In this document: positions 52,569 to 62,184 of the stretch, in pieces
Layout of the letters: every line of letters starts with the position of its first letter
How positions within the stretch are numbered: position 1 is the first letter of the stretch
Notes under the pieces: model-generated
What the model was told of the DNA's origin: nothing
Seen by the model: the letters and a program-made list of their open reading frames with translations, nothing else
The model's database searches: none
DNA from: Stenotrophomonas rhizophila
GTDB taxonomy: Bacteria > Pseudomonadota > Gammaproteobacteria > Xanthomonadales > Xanthomonadaceae
NCBI RefSeq assembly: GCF_003751305.1
Contig: NZ_RJKV01000004.1
Location: 124,001-188,000 of the forward strand
DNA length: 64,000 nucleotides
Reading direction: 5' to 3'
Translations under genes and position numbers: made by a program

Positions 52569-55409
52569 TCAGCTCACAACGTCGATCCGCACCTGGAACG
52601 GCAACCCCGCCGCATCGCTTGCCGCGGTGATCATCGCGCGTGCCGCTTCCAATGCAGGGGTCGGTGGCGCCAGGCGCGGGCGGCGGTCCAGCGTGCAGGC
52701 CAGGCCCACATCCAGCAGCGCCGCATGCGCCTCGTGCAGGCCATCGCGGGTGCCGCCGGGCAGCCAGGCGATGTCGGCCAGTACATCGATCAGGCTGGGG
52801 GTGTCGCGCGGTTGCACCACCTGCGGGTGCGTAACGGCGCTGTCGAGCACGCCGGTCTGCAGCAGGAATTCGAGATCGACAATGCCACCTGCGCCCTGCT
52901 TGAGATCGAGCCGTGCGGCGTCGCTGCGGTCCAGCTCGGCACGCATGCGCGCCCGCATCTTCAGCACGTCGGTGTAGAGCACGGCGTTGTCGCGCGGGCG
53001 CGCCAGCGTCTGCGCGCGCACCCGTTCGAAGTCGGCCAACAGCGAGTCATCGCCGGCGATGGCGCGGGCACGCACCAGTGCCTGGTGCTCCCAGGTCCAG
53101 GCGCGTTCGCGCTGGTATTCGGTGTAGCTGGCCAGTGAGGACACCAGCGCGCCCTTGCCACCGTCCGGGCGCAGACGCACGTCGATGTCGTACAGGCGGC
53201 CGGCGGCGGTGACCGCGCCGAGCATCGCCATCACCTTCTGCGCCAGGCGCGCGTACCAACGGCCGGGATCCAGCGGGCGTGGGCCGTCGCTGCTGTCCTG
53301 ATCGGCCGGGTGATCGTGCAGGAAGACCAGATCCAGATCCGAGCCGAAGCCCAGCTCCAGTCCGCCCAGGCTGCCGTAACCGATGATCGCGAAACGCCCG
53401 CCGGGAATGCCGCCGTGCTGGCGCTGCATGTCGGCCTGCACCAGCGCGAGCACCGTGACCACCACCGCCTGTGCAAGCTCGGCCAGTTGACGGGTGGTAT
53501 CGACCGCGCGCTGGCGACCATCCAGCGTGGCCATCGCCATGCGGAAGCTCAGCGCCAGCCGGGTCTCGTTGAGCAGGCGCAGCGCGGCTTCGGGATCATC
53601 GATCGTCAGCGCGACAGCGCACTCGGCCTGCATGCCTGCCGCATCCGGCATCGGGCCGGAGACGCGCACGTCGAGCAGTTCATCGAGCAGCAGCGGATAC
53701 GCCGCCAGGCGCTCGGCCAGCAATGCGCTGCGTGCAAGTACATCGACCAGGCGTGCCAATGCGCTGGGCTGTTCGTCGAGCAGGGCGAGATAACTGGTCC
53801 GGCGCAGGATCGCCTGCAGCAGGCCGAGCACGCGCTTGAGCGCGGCATCCGGCTGCGGCGAGCGCGTGGCGGCGTGCAGCAGCGCAGGCAGCACGCGGTC
53901 CAGGCGCGCACGCGCGGCATCGGACAAGGACTTCACCCCGGAGCTCTGCGCGAAATCACGCAGCGATTGATCGGCGCTGCCGGCATCGAAGAAGCCGGCC
54001 TCGGCCAGTACCTCGGCGCTGCCGTTGTCGGGCAGGCCGCGCCAGTAGCTGGCCAGTGCATCCGGCGCGGCCTGGCCACGGCGCGGTGCGAGCAGTGCGG
54101 CGAACTCGGTGCTGACGCGCTCGCGCTGCACATCCAGCGCGGCAACCAGCGCGTTCCAGTCGTCGTAACCGAGTCCGCTGGCGATGCGCAGGCGGTCGGT
54201 GGTGTCGGTGGGCAACGCATGCGTCTGTGCATCTCGCAACATCTGCAGGCGGTTTTCCAGGCGACGCAGGAACCCGTAGGCATGCAGCAGGTCGGCGCCG
54301 TCCTGCTCGGCCATCTGGCCGGAGGCGACCAGCGCCGGCAGCGCGTGCAGCAGACGACGCTCGCGCAGTGGGGCTTCGCGGCCGCCGCGGATCAGCTGCA
54401 GGGCCTGCGCGAGGAATTCGATTTCGCGAATGCCGCCGGGGCCACGCTTGATGTCATCGTGCATCTCGCGGCGCGAGACCTCGGCGGTGATCGCGGCCTT
54501 CATCTCGCGCAGCCCATCGAGCGCGGTGAAATCCAGATAGCGGCGGTAGACGAACGGGCGCAGGGTCTGCAGCCACGCTTCGCCCGCGGCGATATCACCG
54601 GCGACGGCACGCGCCTTCAGCCAGGCATAGCGCTCCCAGTCGCGGCCTTCGCGCTGGAAGTACTGGTCCATGCCGGCGAACGACAGCGCCACGCGCCCGG
54701 CATTGCCGAAGGGACGCAGGCGCAGATCGACGCGGTGGCTGAAGCCGTCCACGGTGGTGTCATCCAGCAACCGCGCGAGGCGCTGGCCGAGGCGTGCGAA
54801 ATACTCCTCGGCCGCGAGCGGGCGTGCGCCATCGGATTCACCGCCCTGCGGGTAGGCGTAGACCAGGTCCACGTCCGAACTGAAATTGAGTTCACCACCG
54901 CCCAACTTGCCCAGCCCGAACACGACCAGCTGCTGCGCGCTGCCGTCCGCCGCATGGATCACGCCATGGCGGCCGGTGAATTCCTGCTCCAGCGCGGAAA
55001 GAGCCAGCTGCAGGCACTCCTCCGCCAAGCGGGTGGCACCGGCAAGCGTGGCAGGCACGTCATCCTGCCCGGTCAGGTCGCGCCAGATCAGGCGGGTGGA
55101 GGCGGCGGTGCGGTAGCGGCGCAGGCGCTGCTGCCATTCGCTGGGCTGCAGTGGATCCAGTTCCGGCAGGGGCAGCGGTGGGCAGCCCTCCTGAGTGAGA
55201 TGCGACAACAGCGCCGGCTGGCGGCACAGGGTGTCGATGGCGAAATCGCTGGTGACGGCCAGCGCGCGCAGGGTGTCCAGCACGGGCGCGGGAGGCGGCC
55301 AGTGGCCGCCATCGGTCAGTGACAGGGCCAGGCGCGCCAGGGCGCGATCAACCAGGGGAACAAGGGCGTCGGGGACGCGCGCGGGCGCGGCGAGGTCGGA
55401 AATCGGCAT
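52569..55409 (-). CDS. glnE: Bifunctional glutamine synthetase adenylyltransferase/deadenylylase
   Basis: 946 residues, the normal GlnE length. Two nucleotidyltransferase domains are seen: the N-terminal deadenylylase with [19 protein letters not shown], and the C-terminal adenylylase with [20 protein letters not shown] central PII-binding linker joins them. GlnE adenylylates or deadenylylates glutamine synthetase according to PII and glutamine status. It is monocistronic; an orphan terminator (55537-55572) lies upstream. Confidence 0.97.
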   Translation of the reverse strand: MPISDLAAPARVPDALVPLVDRALARLALSLTDGGHWPPPAPVLDTLRALAVTSDFAIDTLCRQPALLSHLTQEGCPPLPLPELDPLQPSEWQQRLRRYRTAASTRLIWRDLTGQDDVPATLAGATRLAEECLQLALSALEQEFTGRHGVIHAADGSAQQLVVFGLGKLGGGELNFSSDVDLVYAYPQGGESDGARPLAAEEYFARLGQRLARLLDDTTVDGFSHRVDLRLRPFGNAGRVALSFAGMDQYFQREGRDWERYAWLKARAVAGDIAAGEAWLQTLRPFVYRRYLDFTALDGLREMKAAITAEVSRREMHDDIKRGPGGIREIEFLAQALQLIRGGREAPLRERRLLHALPALVASGQMAEQDGADLLHAYGFLRRLENRLQMLRDAQTHALPTDTTDRLRIASGLGYDDWNALVAALDVQRERVSTEFAALLAPRRGQAAPDALASYWRGLPDNGSAEVLAEAGFFDAGSADQSLRDFAQSSGVKSLSDAARARLDRVLPALLHAATRSPQPDAALKRVLGLLQAILRRTSYLALLDEQPSALARLVDVLARSALLAERLAAYPLLLDELLDVRVSGPMPDAAGMQAECAVALTIDDPEAALRLLNETRLALSFRMAMATLDGRQRAVDTTRQLAELAQAVVVTVLALVQADMQRQHGGIPGGRFAIIGYGSLGGLELGFGSDLDLVFLHDHPADQDSSDGPRPLDPGRWYARLAQKVMAMLGAVTAAGRLYDIDVRLRPDGGKGALVSSLASYTEYQRERAWTWEHQALVRARAIAGDDSLLADFERVRAQTLARPRDNAVLYTDVLKMRARMRAELDRSDAARLDLKQGAGGIVDLEFLLQTGVLDSAVTHPQVVQPRDTPSLIDVLADIAWLPGGTRDGLHEAHAALLDVGLACTLDRRPRLAPPTPALEAARAMITAASDAAGLPFQVRIDVVS

Positions 55410-55536
55410 GAGGGGATTATGCCCGGCGCGGGTCGCCCTGCAGGGCAGGAAGCGTGTTCACCGGTTGCGCGGTCGTGAGCGGGCGCGTGTCGACGCGCGA
55501 GACCCAACGGCGCCCCGATGTTCCGGAGGCGAGACA

Positions 55537-55572
55537 TAAAAAAGCCCGCTTGCAGCGAACTGCCAGCGGGCT
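55537..55572 (-). terminator. Strong orphan intrinsic terminator upstream of glnE
   Basis: On the minus strand: AGCCCGCT...AGCGGGCT outer stem, GCAG-TTCG-CTGC inner stem, then TTTTTT. No annotated minus-strand gene ends here; glnE begins 128 bp further on. It may end a small RNA or act as a leader attenuator. Confidence 0.8.
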
Positions 55573-55784
55573 CTGCTCCCTCCCCCACGTCGGGATGCAG
55601 GTCGATCTTCTAGGGTCGGCGACGAACTTGCACGCTGCACTGCAAAACAATACTTGCGGGTACAGAAGTAGGCCGCAAACCTGAACAGGGAGGCGCAGAT
55701 GTGAAAACGCCATCCCACCAAGGTAGAACCCCTGCCCCTGCGTGGATCGCCGATAATGGAGATCCCCCCAAAAACGTTGTCGTC

Positions 55785-57299
55785 ATGTCTGTCGATCGCA
55801 TTGCAAACGCGCGTCTGCGTGACCGCGTTGTCTCCGCCGAAGCTGCCGCCGCCCTGATCCAGCCGGGTGAAACCGTCGCCATGAGCGGCTTTACCGGTTC
55901 AGGTTATCCCAAGGCGGTGCCGGTCGCGCTGGCGCAGCGCATCGAAACAGTGCACGCCCAAGGCCTGCCCTTCCAGATCAGCCTGATGACCGGCGCCTCG
56001 ACCGCGCCGGAGCTGGATGGCGCGCTGGCCAAGGCCGATGGCATCGCGATGCGCATGCCCTTCCAGAGCGACCCGGATGCGCGCAACCGCATCAACGAGG
56101 GCAAGCTGGATTACATCGACATCCACCTCAGCCATGTCGCCCAGCACGTGTGGTTCGGCTTCTACGGCGATATCGATACCGCGGTGATCGAGGTCTCGGC
56201 GATCCGCGAGGACGGCTCGCTGGTGCCCTCCACCTCGGTGGGCAACAACAAGACCTGGCTGGACCTGGCCAAGAAGGTGATCGTCGAGGTCAACGAATGG
56301 CAGCCGGCCGGCGTGGACGGCATGCATGACATCTACTACGGCACCGCGCTGCCGCCGCACCGCAAGCCGATTCCGCTGGTGCACGCCAACGACCGCATCG
56401 GTGAGACCGCGCTGCGCTGCGACCCGGACAAGATCGTCGCCGTGGTGCGTACCAACGGCCCGGACCGCAACAGTCCGTTCAGCCCGATCGACACCACCAG
56501 CGAGCAGATCGCGCAGTACCTGATCGAATTCCTCAAGCACGAAGTGGCCAGGGGCCGCCTGCCGGCCAATCTGCTGCCGCTGCAGAGCGGCGTGGGCAAC
56601 ATTCCCAACGCGGTGTTGGCCGGGCTGGCCAAGAGCGGCTTCCGCGATCTGAGCGCGTTCACCGAGGTGATCCAGGACGGCATGCTCGATCTGCTGCGCG
56701 ATGGCGTGCTGAGTTACGCCTCCTGCACCGGCTTCGCGCTGAGCCCGCAGGCGAACGAGACCTTCAAGGAACACATCGATTTCTACCGCGAGCGCATCAT
56801 CATGCGCACGCAGGAAATCTCGAACCATCCGGAGCTGGTGCGCCGCCTGGGCTGCATCGGCATGAACGGCATGATCGAGGCCGACCTGTACGGCAACGTC
56901 AACTCGACCCACGTGATGGGCAGCCGGATCATGAACGGCATCGGCGGCTCGGGCGACTTCGCGCGCAACGGTTTCCTGTCCGCGTTCCTGAGTCCTTCGA
57001 CGGCGAAGAACGGCAGCATCTCGGCGATCGTGCCGATGGTCAGCCACGTGGATCACACCGAACACGATGTGTCGGTGATCGTCACCGAACAGGGCCTGGC
57101 CGATCTGCGCGGCCTGACCCCGCGCAAGCGCGCGCGGGTGGTTATCGACAACTGCGCGCATCCGGATTTCCGCGATCAGTTGAATGACTATTTCGACCGT
57201 GCCAGCCGCGAGAGCTATGGCAAGCACACCCCGCATCTGCTGCCCGAAGCGCTGTCGTGGCACCAGCGGTGGCTGGATACCGGGACGATGAAGGCCTGA
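55785..57299 (+). CDS. Acetyl-CoA hydrolase/succinyl-CoA:acetate CoA-transferase family
   Basis: 504 residues. It has the family's SGFTGSGYPK near the N-terminus, VGNNKTWLDLA, QSGVGNIPNAV and FTEVIQDGMLDLL, with the active-site Glu in the last. In the AarC/Cat1 group this Glu forms a CoA thioester. The enzyme swaps CoA between succinate and acetate, or hydrolyses acetyl-CoA. The start follows GATAAT (possible -10) closely; no clear Shine-Dalgarno is present. It is divergent from glnE. Confidence 0.92.
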   Translation: MSVDRIANARLRDRVVSAEAAAALIQPGETVAMSGFTGSGYPKAVPVALAQRIETVHAQGLPFQISLMTGASTAPELDGALAKADGIAMRMPFQSDPDARNRINEGKLDYIDIHLSHVAQHVWFGFYGDIDTAVIEVSAIREDGSLVPSTSVGNNKTWLDLAKKVIVEVNEWQPAGVDGMHDIYYGTALPPHRKPIPLVHANDRIGETALRCDPDKIVAVVRTNGPDRNSPFSPIDTTSEQIAQYLIEFLKHEVARGRLPANLLPLQSGVGNIPNAVLAGLAKSGFRDLSAFTEVIQDGMLDLLRDGVLSYASCTGFALSPQANETFKEHIDFYRERIIMRTQEISNHPELVRRLGCIGMNGMIEADLYGNVNSTHVMGSRIMNGIGGSGDFARNGFLSAFLSPSTAKNGSISAIVPMVSHVDHTEHDVSVIVTEQGLADLRGLTPRKRARVVIDNCAHPDFRDQLNDYFDRASRESYGKHTPHLLPEALSWHQRWLDTGTMKA

Positions 57300-57308
57300 T
57301 GCTGCACG

Positions 57309-57333
57309 GTACCGACCAACGGTCGGTACCTAC
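57309..57333. repeat. Palindromic repeat, GTACCGACC type
   Basis: GTACCGACC/GGTCGGTAC palindrome followed by CTAC; the same sequence recurs at 63770-63793. This is another GTAG-capped REP subtype. Confidence 0.75.
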
Positions 57334-57387
57334 CGGGGCGTTCTGTTTCCGTGTTGCGATGCACGGACCGGGGCGTTCTGTTTCCGG

Positions 57388-57480
57388 GTAGTGCCGGCCG
57401 CTGGCCGGCTCCACGCATTACCGTCCGCAAGCCCGGATGCGCGTTTGGTACATGAGGAGCCGGCCAGCGGCCGGCACTAC
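57388..57480. repeat. Inverted SMAG REP pair
   Basis: GTAG-headed copy at 57388-57410 and CTAC-tailed copy at 57458-57480, in opposite orientation 47 bp apart. A 19-bp direct repeat lies just to the left (57333-57351 and 57368-57386). Confidence 0.8.
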
Positions 57481-57518
57481 CCGTAGGACGGTCCGTAAGT
57501 AGTCAGCGATCCGGGCCG

Positions 57519-58886
57519 TCAGCCGCCCCGCAGGGACGTCAGTGATTCGGCCTGCAGCCGCGCGTAGATCGCGAACTCGTCCTCCACCGTCATGCCCAAC
57601 GCCTGCTCGAAAGCATCGCGGTTGGCATGTGCGGCGTAGGCACGCTGTTCGTCGCCGCCGAGGTTGGACTGGAAGATGCCCGCGGCGCTGACCGGCAGGA
57701 AATCCTCGTAGACGATCGGGTCGGCACTGGCCAGACCGGCGGCGATCAGCGCTTCGGCCGGCAGATCACCCACCGCACCCGGGTTGGCACGACCAGCGTC
57801 GGTCAGGGCGTAGCGGTAGTACCCCAGGCCCTCGCGGCGCAGGGTGTCGTGGTCGTCCGGGAAGGCGGTGAATGCCTCGGCCAGGCGGGTCGGGTAATCC
57901 TGGCCGGTGCTGCCGGCGCCACCGCTGTCGCGCGCCTGCGCAAGCAACTGGTCATACAGCGCGCGGCCCTTGGGCGTCAGCGCGAGGCCCCGCTGTTCGA
58001 TCTCGCCGAAGCGCGCGGTGTGCGTGCCGGGATCGCCAGCATCCCCTGACGGGAAGTGCACGCTTTCTTCCAGCGCCTTGAAGCTGGTCTGGCGCAGCAG
58101 GATCGGGCAGCGGCGCGGTGGTGGGCCTTCGATCACGGCCTTGGCGTCGATGCCACGGGCCAGCATGCCGTCCTGCGCGGCGTCGATGTCCAGCGTGCGC
58201 GGGGTCAGGTGATTGATGTGCGGGCCGCGGAAGCTGACCACATCGGCGATCAGCCGGTGCGCGTCATGCAGCGCGTGATAGGTATCCAGCGATACCGTAG
58301 CGTCGCCATGCCAACGGAACGTCTCCAGCGCCTCGATGACGAAGCGGCGCGCATCGGCTTCGTCGAGGCCGCCGTCGCGTTCGGCCTGCGCGATCAAGGC
58401 CAGCGCGGTGTCGGTGAAGATCCGGCGCTCGGCAAGAATGGCAGCGGACTGCTCGCGCAGCGCGGCGTTCTCGATCAGCTCCAGCCGCAGCAGCGAGGTG
58501 AACACGCGGAATGGATTGCGCGCCAGCGCCTGCGCGGTGCGCGGACGGAAGGCGGTGGAATGCACCGGCACGCCGGCCACCGAGAGGTCGTAGTAGCCGA
58601 TCGGGTACATGCCCATCAGCGCGAACAGGCGGCCCAGCGTGGCCAGTTCTTCGGCCGTGCCGACCCGGATCGCACCGTGGCGTTCCTGGTCCAGCCTGGC
58701 GCGCTCGTCAGTGCGGTCCAACTGCTCGGCCAGCGCCGGATGGGCGGTCAGCACGGCATCGTTGATCTCGGCCACCAGGTCGACCAGCGTGCCGTACAGC
58801 GGCACCTCGGTGCGGTACATGGTGGACATCGCCTGGGCGAACAGGCTGCGGATATCGTCGGGTGAAACGAAACGGTCGGTGCTCAT
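57519..58886 (-). CDS. hglS: 2-oxoadipate dioxygenase/decarboxylase family (HglS/YdcJ, DUF1338)
   Basis: 455 residues, the length of YdcJ/HglS. Expected metal ligands are in place: the first His in PVHSTAFRP (about residue 109), the second in GPHINHLTPR and the Glu in KALEESVHF. HglS converts 2-oxoadipate to D-2-hydroxyglutarate in D-lysine breakdown. No lysine catabolic genes are adjacent, so the substrate is by homology only. Confidence 0.88.
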   Translation of the reverse strand: MSTDRFVSPDDIRSLFAQAMSTMYRTEVPLYGTLVDLVAEINDAVLTAHPALAEQLDRTDERARLDQERHGAIRVGTAEELATLGRLFALMGMYPIGYYDLSVAGVPVHSTAFRPRTAQALARNPFRVFTSLLRLELIENAALREQSAAILAERRIFTDTALALIAQAERDGGLDEADARRFVIEALETFRWHGDATVSLDTYHALHDAHRLIADVVSFRGPHINHLTPRTLDIDAAQDGMLARGIDAKAVIEGPPPRRCPILLRQTSFKALEESVHFPSGDAGDPGTHTARFGEIEQRGLALTPKGRALYDQLLAQARDSGGAGSTGQDYPTRLAEAFTAFPDDHDTLRREGLGYYRYALTDAGRANPGAVGDLPAEALIAAGLASADPIVYEDFLPVSAAGIFQSNLGGDEQRAYAAHANRDAFEQALGMTVEDEFAIYARLQAESLTSLRGG

Positions 58887-58985
58887 GACGTACTCGGCAA
58901 CGGATCACGGGGGAAGGTGCAGCAAGCGCTGCATTGTCGCCGAGGGCAGGGGTTACCGCGATCTGCACAGCAACAAAGAAGTCCC

Positions 58986-59531
58986 TCAGCGCGCGGGCGA
59001 CGTGGGACTGCTCGCCGCGCGCTGGCGCTGCTCGCGGTTGCCGAGCTGGCGCTGCAACGTCGCGTCCAGCGTCACCGGGCGGTCCCAGTGGTCATGGCTG
59101 GCGACGATGGCGTGGCGCAAGGCGCGCCAGTGCAGATTGGTCGGCGTGACCGGCAGCTGGGCCACTACCGCTTCCCAGCGTTTGGCCTCACCGTCCTCCG
59201 GTACCGTGCGCGACCACGTCTGCACGCTCTCGCGGCAGGAACGTTCGATCACATGCGCCCAGAAGCAGGCGAAGTAGATGTCGCCGGCCTGCCAGCCGTG
59301 GGTGTGCATCAACGCAGCGATGTAGCCGCGCGAGACGCCGGCATAGCGCGAGACTTCATCCAGAAAGCTGTCCGGGTAGCGCTCGGCGTAATGGTTGATG
59401 TCCTGCAACTGGGTGTCGACCCAGGCATCGCCGGTGTCCACCACGTAGGCGGCGGATTTCTCCGGGGTCTGCTCGGCCGTGGCTGCCCAGGGCAGCATCA
59501 GCAGCAGCGCGAGCAGGCCGGCACGCATCAT
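58986..59531 (-). CDS. Exported hypothetical protein
   Basis: 181 residues with a signal peptide (MRAGLLALLLMLPWAATA). The body has a helical YPDSFLDEVSRYAG segment, a HGWQAGDIYFACFWAHV segment and two Cys in AHVIERSC-type context. No family recognised. Its start overlaps the stop of the HAD gene (ATGATG/TGA), so the two are translationally coupled. Confidence 0.8.
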   Translation of the reverse strand: MMRAGLLALLLMLPWAATAEQTPEKSAAYVVDTGDAWVDTQLQDINHYAERYPDSFLDEVSRYAGVSRGYIAALMHTHGWQAGDIYFACFWAHVIERSCRESVQTWSRTVPEDGEAKRWEAVVAQLPVTPTNLHWRALRHAIVASHDHWDRPVTLDATLQRQLGNREQRQRAASSPTSPAR

Positions 59532-60280
59532 CCGGCCTGTGCGGCCTTGGCTTCGATGGTCCGCAGGGCCTGCGGCCAGTCGAAGGCGGTCGGTGCGTCG
59601 ACCATGCGCGGTTCGTCGTCGGCCACGCCGTGCTGGGTCTCGTGCGCCCAGGTCACTGCGTACGGGGTGTGGATACCCCAGCCACCGAGGGTGATCACCG
59701 GCTCGATATCCGAGCGCAGCGAATTGCCGACCATCACGAAGCGCTTGATCGGCAGATCGAACTCTTCCAGCACGCGGGCATAGGTTTCCGGGTCTTTCTC
59801 GGAGACGATCTCGATGCGCGGGAACAGGTCGCGCAGGTTGGCCACCTTGATCTTGGCCTCCTGATGGAACAGGTCGCCCTTGGTGATCAGCACAACCGGG
59901 TAGTCGCGGGCGATCTCGGTGACCGACTCACGCACACCGTCGATCAGCTCGACCGGGTGGCGCAGGGTGTCGTGGCCGATGTCCAGCATCTGCTGCAGAT
60001 CGCGGGCGCTGATGGTCTGGTTGGTGATCTCGATGGCGGCTTCCACCATCGACAGGGTCATGCCCTTCACGCCATAGCCGAACACGCCGAGGTTGCGCTG
60101 CTGCACTTCCAGCAGGTGGCGCGCGGTCTGTGTGTCGTGCACGTCGATGTAGCGCGACAGGATATCCAGGTAGTCCTGCTCGGCCTTGCGGTAGAAATCC
60201 TCGCTCTTCCACAGCGTGTCATCACCGTCAAAACCAACCAGGCCGATAGCGCCTTGCGGCGTGGGCAGGGAAGTCATCAT
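59528..60280 (-). CDS. HAD superfamily hydrolase
   Basis: 250 residues. Motif I is GFDGDDTLW (nucleophile Asp in DGDDT), motif II is LITKGD, the motif III Lys lies in the region around SEKDPE, and motif IV is VGNSLRSDIEP. A phosphoglycolate- or nucleotide-phosphatase-type activity is likely. It is first in a two-gene unit with the exported protein downstream. Confidence 0.92.
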   Translation of the reverse strand: MMTSLPTPQGAIGLVGFDGDDTLWKSEDFYRKAEQDYLDILSRYIDVHDTQTARHLLEVQQRNLGVFGYGVKGMTLSMVEAAIEITNQTISARDLQQMLDIGHDTLRHPVELIDGVRESVTEIARDYPVVLITKGDLFHQEAKIKVANLRDLFPRIEIVSEKDPETYARVLEEFDLPIKRFVMVGNSLRSDIEPVITLGGWGIHTPYAVTWAHETQHGVADDEPRMVDAPTAFDWPQALRTIEAKAAQAG

Positions 60281-60333
60281 CGGCCAAGGATACCAACAGC
60301 GGCCCAGCGGCCCCACCCCGGCGGCCCATAAAG

Positions 60334-60357
60334 AAAGGGCGGCCGAAGCCGCCCTTT
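60334..60357 (-). terminator. Terminator of the EF-hand gene
   Basis: Perfect 10-bp stem AAAGGGCGGC/GCCGCCCTTT with a 4-nt loop (TTCG on the minus strand), followed by TTT-rich sequence on the minus strand. Confidence 0.8.
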
Positions 60358-60389
60358 CCCCCTCACTGCGCTACCGGTGTCCCCGGTCC

Positions 60390-60806
60390 TTACTTGCTCT
60401 GCTGGGCGCCGTTGCCGGCCGGCTTGCCCTGCTGTGCGGCGACGTACGCCTTGTATTCGTCCGGCGAGAGCTCGCCGTCCTTGTTGGTGTCGGCCTGGTC
60501 GAACACCTGGGCAAGGCCCGCGTTCACCTGTGCCTCGGCCTTGCTGATGGTGCCGTTGCCGTCGGTATCGACGCTGGCCCACGTCTGGCCACCGCCACCA
60601 CCGGCCTGCGCGGAGGCCTGTGCTGCGGCGTTGGCAGCGGTATCTGCTGCGTCGCCCGCCTGCGCTGCCGCCTGCTGTGCCTGAGCGGCCTGATTCTGCG
60701 CCTGCGCGGCACTCTGCTGTGCCGACTGGGCCATCGCCGGAATGGCCAGCACACTGCCTGCGGCGACGATCAGGGCGATCAGGGGCTTGCGGTTGCGAAT
60801 AGTCAT
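60390..60806 (-). CDS. Secreted EF-hand calcium-binding protein
   Basis: 138 residues. A signal peptide (AIPAMAQ) is followed by a low-complexity Ala/Gln-rich region of about 45 residues (tandem QAQ/QAA-like), a Gly run, then two EF-hand loops: DTDGNGTISKAE and DTNKDGELSPDE. Both have the 1, 3, 5, 12 ligands needed to bind calcium. AAGGAG precedes the start. Confidence 0.9.
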   Translation of the reverse strand: MTIRNRKPLIALIVAAGSVLAIPAMAQSAQQSAAQAQNQAAQAQQAAAQAGDAADTAANAAAQASAQAGGGGGQTWASVDTDGNGTISKAEAQVNAGLAQVFDQADTNKDGELSPDEYKAYVAAQQGKPAGNGAQQSK

Positions 60807-61025
60807 TGGGGTGGTCTCCTTGGTAGGTATTGCGCGGCCTGTTGTTTCCGCACGGCCCCACACTGCCACCCCGTTTGTGAATCGATATTGCCCCTCGACC
60901 GCGCTGCGCACGCGGCCTTAACCACCTGCGCGAACGCGTGCATTACCGCAGTGGTTAGCCACAGGTGAGCAGTTGGTAACACGCCCATTCATTGGCCCCG
61001 GATTTAACCGGATGCGAACGCAATC

Positions 61026-61403
61026 TCACGCGGTGTTGCTGTTTTTTTTGCCTGAGCGGGAACTGAACAAAAGCCACCCCAGTGCAACACCGCCGATCGC
61101 ACCGGCCACCTCGAGCACTACGCGCGAGCCGAGCTCGTTCGGATCATGGATACCGGCCAGGAACAACCGCGCATACAGCGGCGACTCGAGCCGCATCATG
61201 CCCATATAGAAGAGATTCCACGCATCGATGCCGGCCGAGGCCACCACCGCGATCACGCAGGCCCAGCCGATCGCATGGCCGTCGGTCCAGCCTGCCCAGC
61301 GACACAGGCGATGCCACAGCGCATACACCAGCAGCCCGACCAACAGCGCGATCAGCCCTGCCTCCATCGTTCCCAGCAATCCAAAGTGCAGCGGCAGGTT
61401 CAT
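61026..61403 (-). CDS. Small membrane protein
   Basis: 125 residues with three clear TM helices (about 10-30, 44-66, 97-113) and a Lys/Ser-rich tail. No family recognised. It lies 43 bp after the VanX-like gene and could share its transcript. Confidence 0.75.
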   Translation of the reverse strand: MNLPLHFGLLGTMEAGLIALLVGLLVYALWHRLCRWAGWTDGHAIGWACVIAVVASAGIDAWNLFYMGMMRLESPLYARLFLAGIHDPNELGSRVVLEVAGAIGGVALGWLLFSSRSGKKNSNTA

Positions 61404-61446
61404 CGTGGTCCGATCCGGCGGTCAGCGCACAGTGTAGCGGTGCGCC

Positions 61447-62184
61447 TCAGCGGACCGGCACGTCGTAGGCGGTGGTCGGCGCCGGCTCGGGCTGCAGGGT
61501 GAAATGCCACCACTCCATCGGGTAGTTGGCAAAGCCATGCCGTGCCATCGCCTGGCGCAGGTGCTGGCGGTGGCTGCGCTGGGCCTCGCTGATCTCCGGC
61601 GCATCGGTATGCGCGCGCGGGCCGAAGAAATCGAAGTCAGTGCCCATGTCCACGGGCGCGCAGGGGCCGTCGCGGCAATCGAGCAGGGTCAGATCGACCG
61701 TCGCAGCCCGGCTGTGGCCGGAGGTCTCGGCGATGTAGTCGCCGAGCAGGGCCGGCTTGTCGATGTCCGGGTACTGCAGGGCCTTGCGCGACTGCTCCTT
61801 GGGATCACGCGCCCAGGCGACGAAGGCCGTCACCGCGTGAGCCGGGCGGTAGCAATCGTAGAGACGCAGCGCGTAGCCCTCTGCCCGCAGGTCGGCCTCC
61901 ACCTGTGCGAGTGCGGTCGCCACCGGGGCGAGCAGATAGCATTTGGGCGCGTCATAGCCGGGCACGCGCTGGCCGGTGAAGTTGTCGGGGCCGGCGTAGC
62001 GGATGTCCTGTTCGATCGCCGGTGTCAGCGTGCGGATGTCGACCAGTCCGGCCTCGGCCATGTCGCGGGCGGGCGAGATCGTCACCGCTGGCGCTGCCGC
62101 GTGGGCACTGCCGGCCAGCAGTGCCAGCAGCAGCGCGCTACGGGCAATCGCCGGTGCGGGTGAAGTGCAGGTCCTGGTAGTCAT
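61447..62184 (-). CDS. ddpX: D-alanyl-D-alanine dipeptidase (VanX/DdpX, M15)
   Basis: 245 residues with a signal peptide (ending AHAA). The M15 motif SGHSRAATVDLTL supplies zinc His and Asp ligands; the C-terminal EWWHF supplies the catalytic Glu and third His. VanX-like enzymes cut D-Ala-D-Ala dipeptide released by peptidoglycan turnover; no vanA/H genes accompany it, so housekeeping recycling is likely. Its start lies 47 bp inside the end of the upstream serine hydrolase gene. Confidence 0.92.
   Translation of the reverse strand: MTTRTCTSPAPAIARSALLLALLAGSAHAAAPAVTISPARDMAEAGLVDIRTLTPAIEQDIRYAGPDNFTGQRVPGYDAPKCYLLAPVATALAQVEADLRAEGYALRLYDCYRPAHAVTAFVAWARDPKEQSRKALQYPDIDKPALLGDYIAETSGHSRAATVDLTLLDCRDGPCAPVDMGTDFDFFGPRAHTDAPEISEAQRSHRQHLRQAMARHGFANYPMEWWHFTLQPEPAPTTAYDVPVR

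Noticed and set aside
53310..55322. 670-codon open frame opposite glnE
   Set aside because: Same effect; GlnE carries both catalytic domains on the minus strand.
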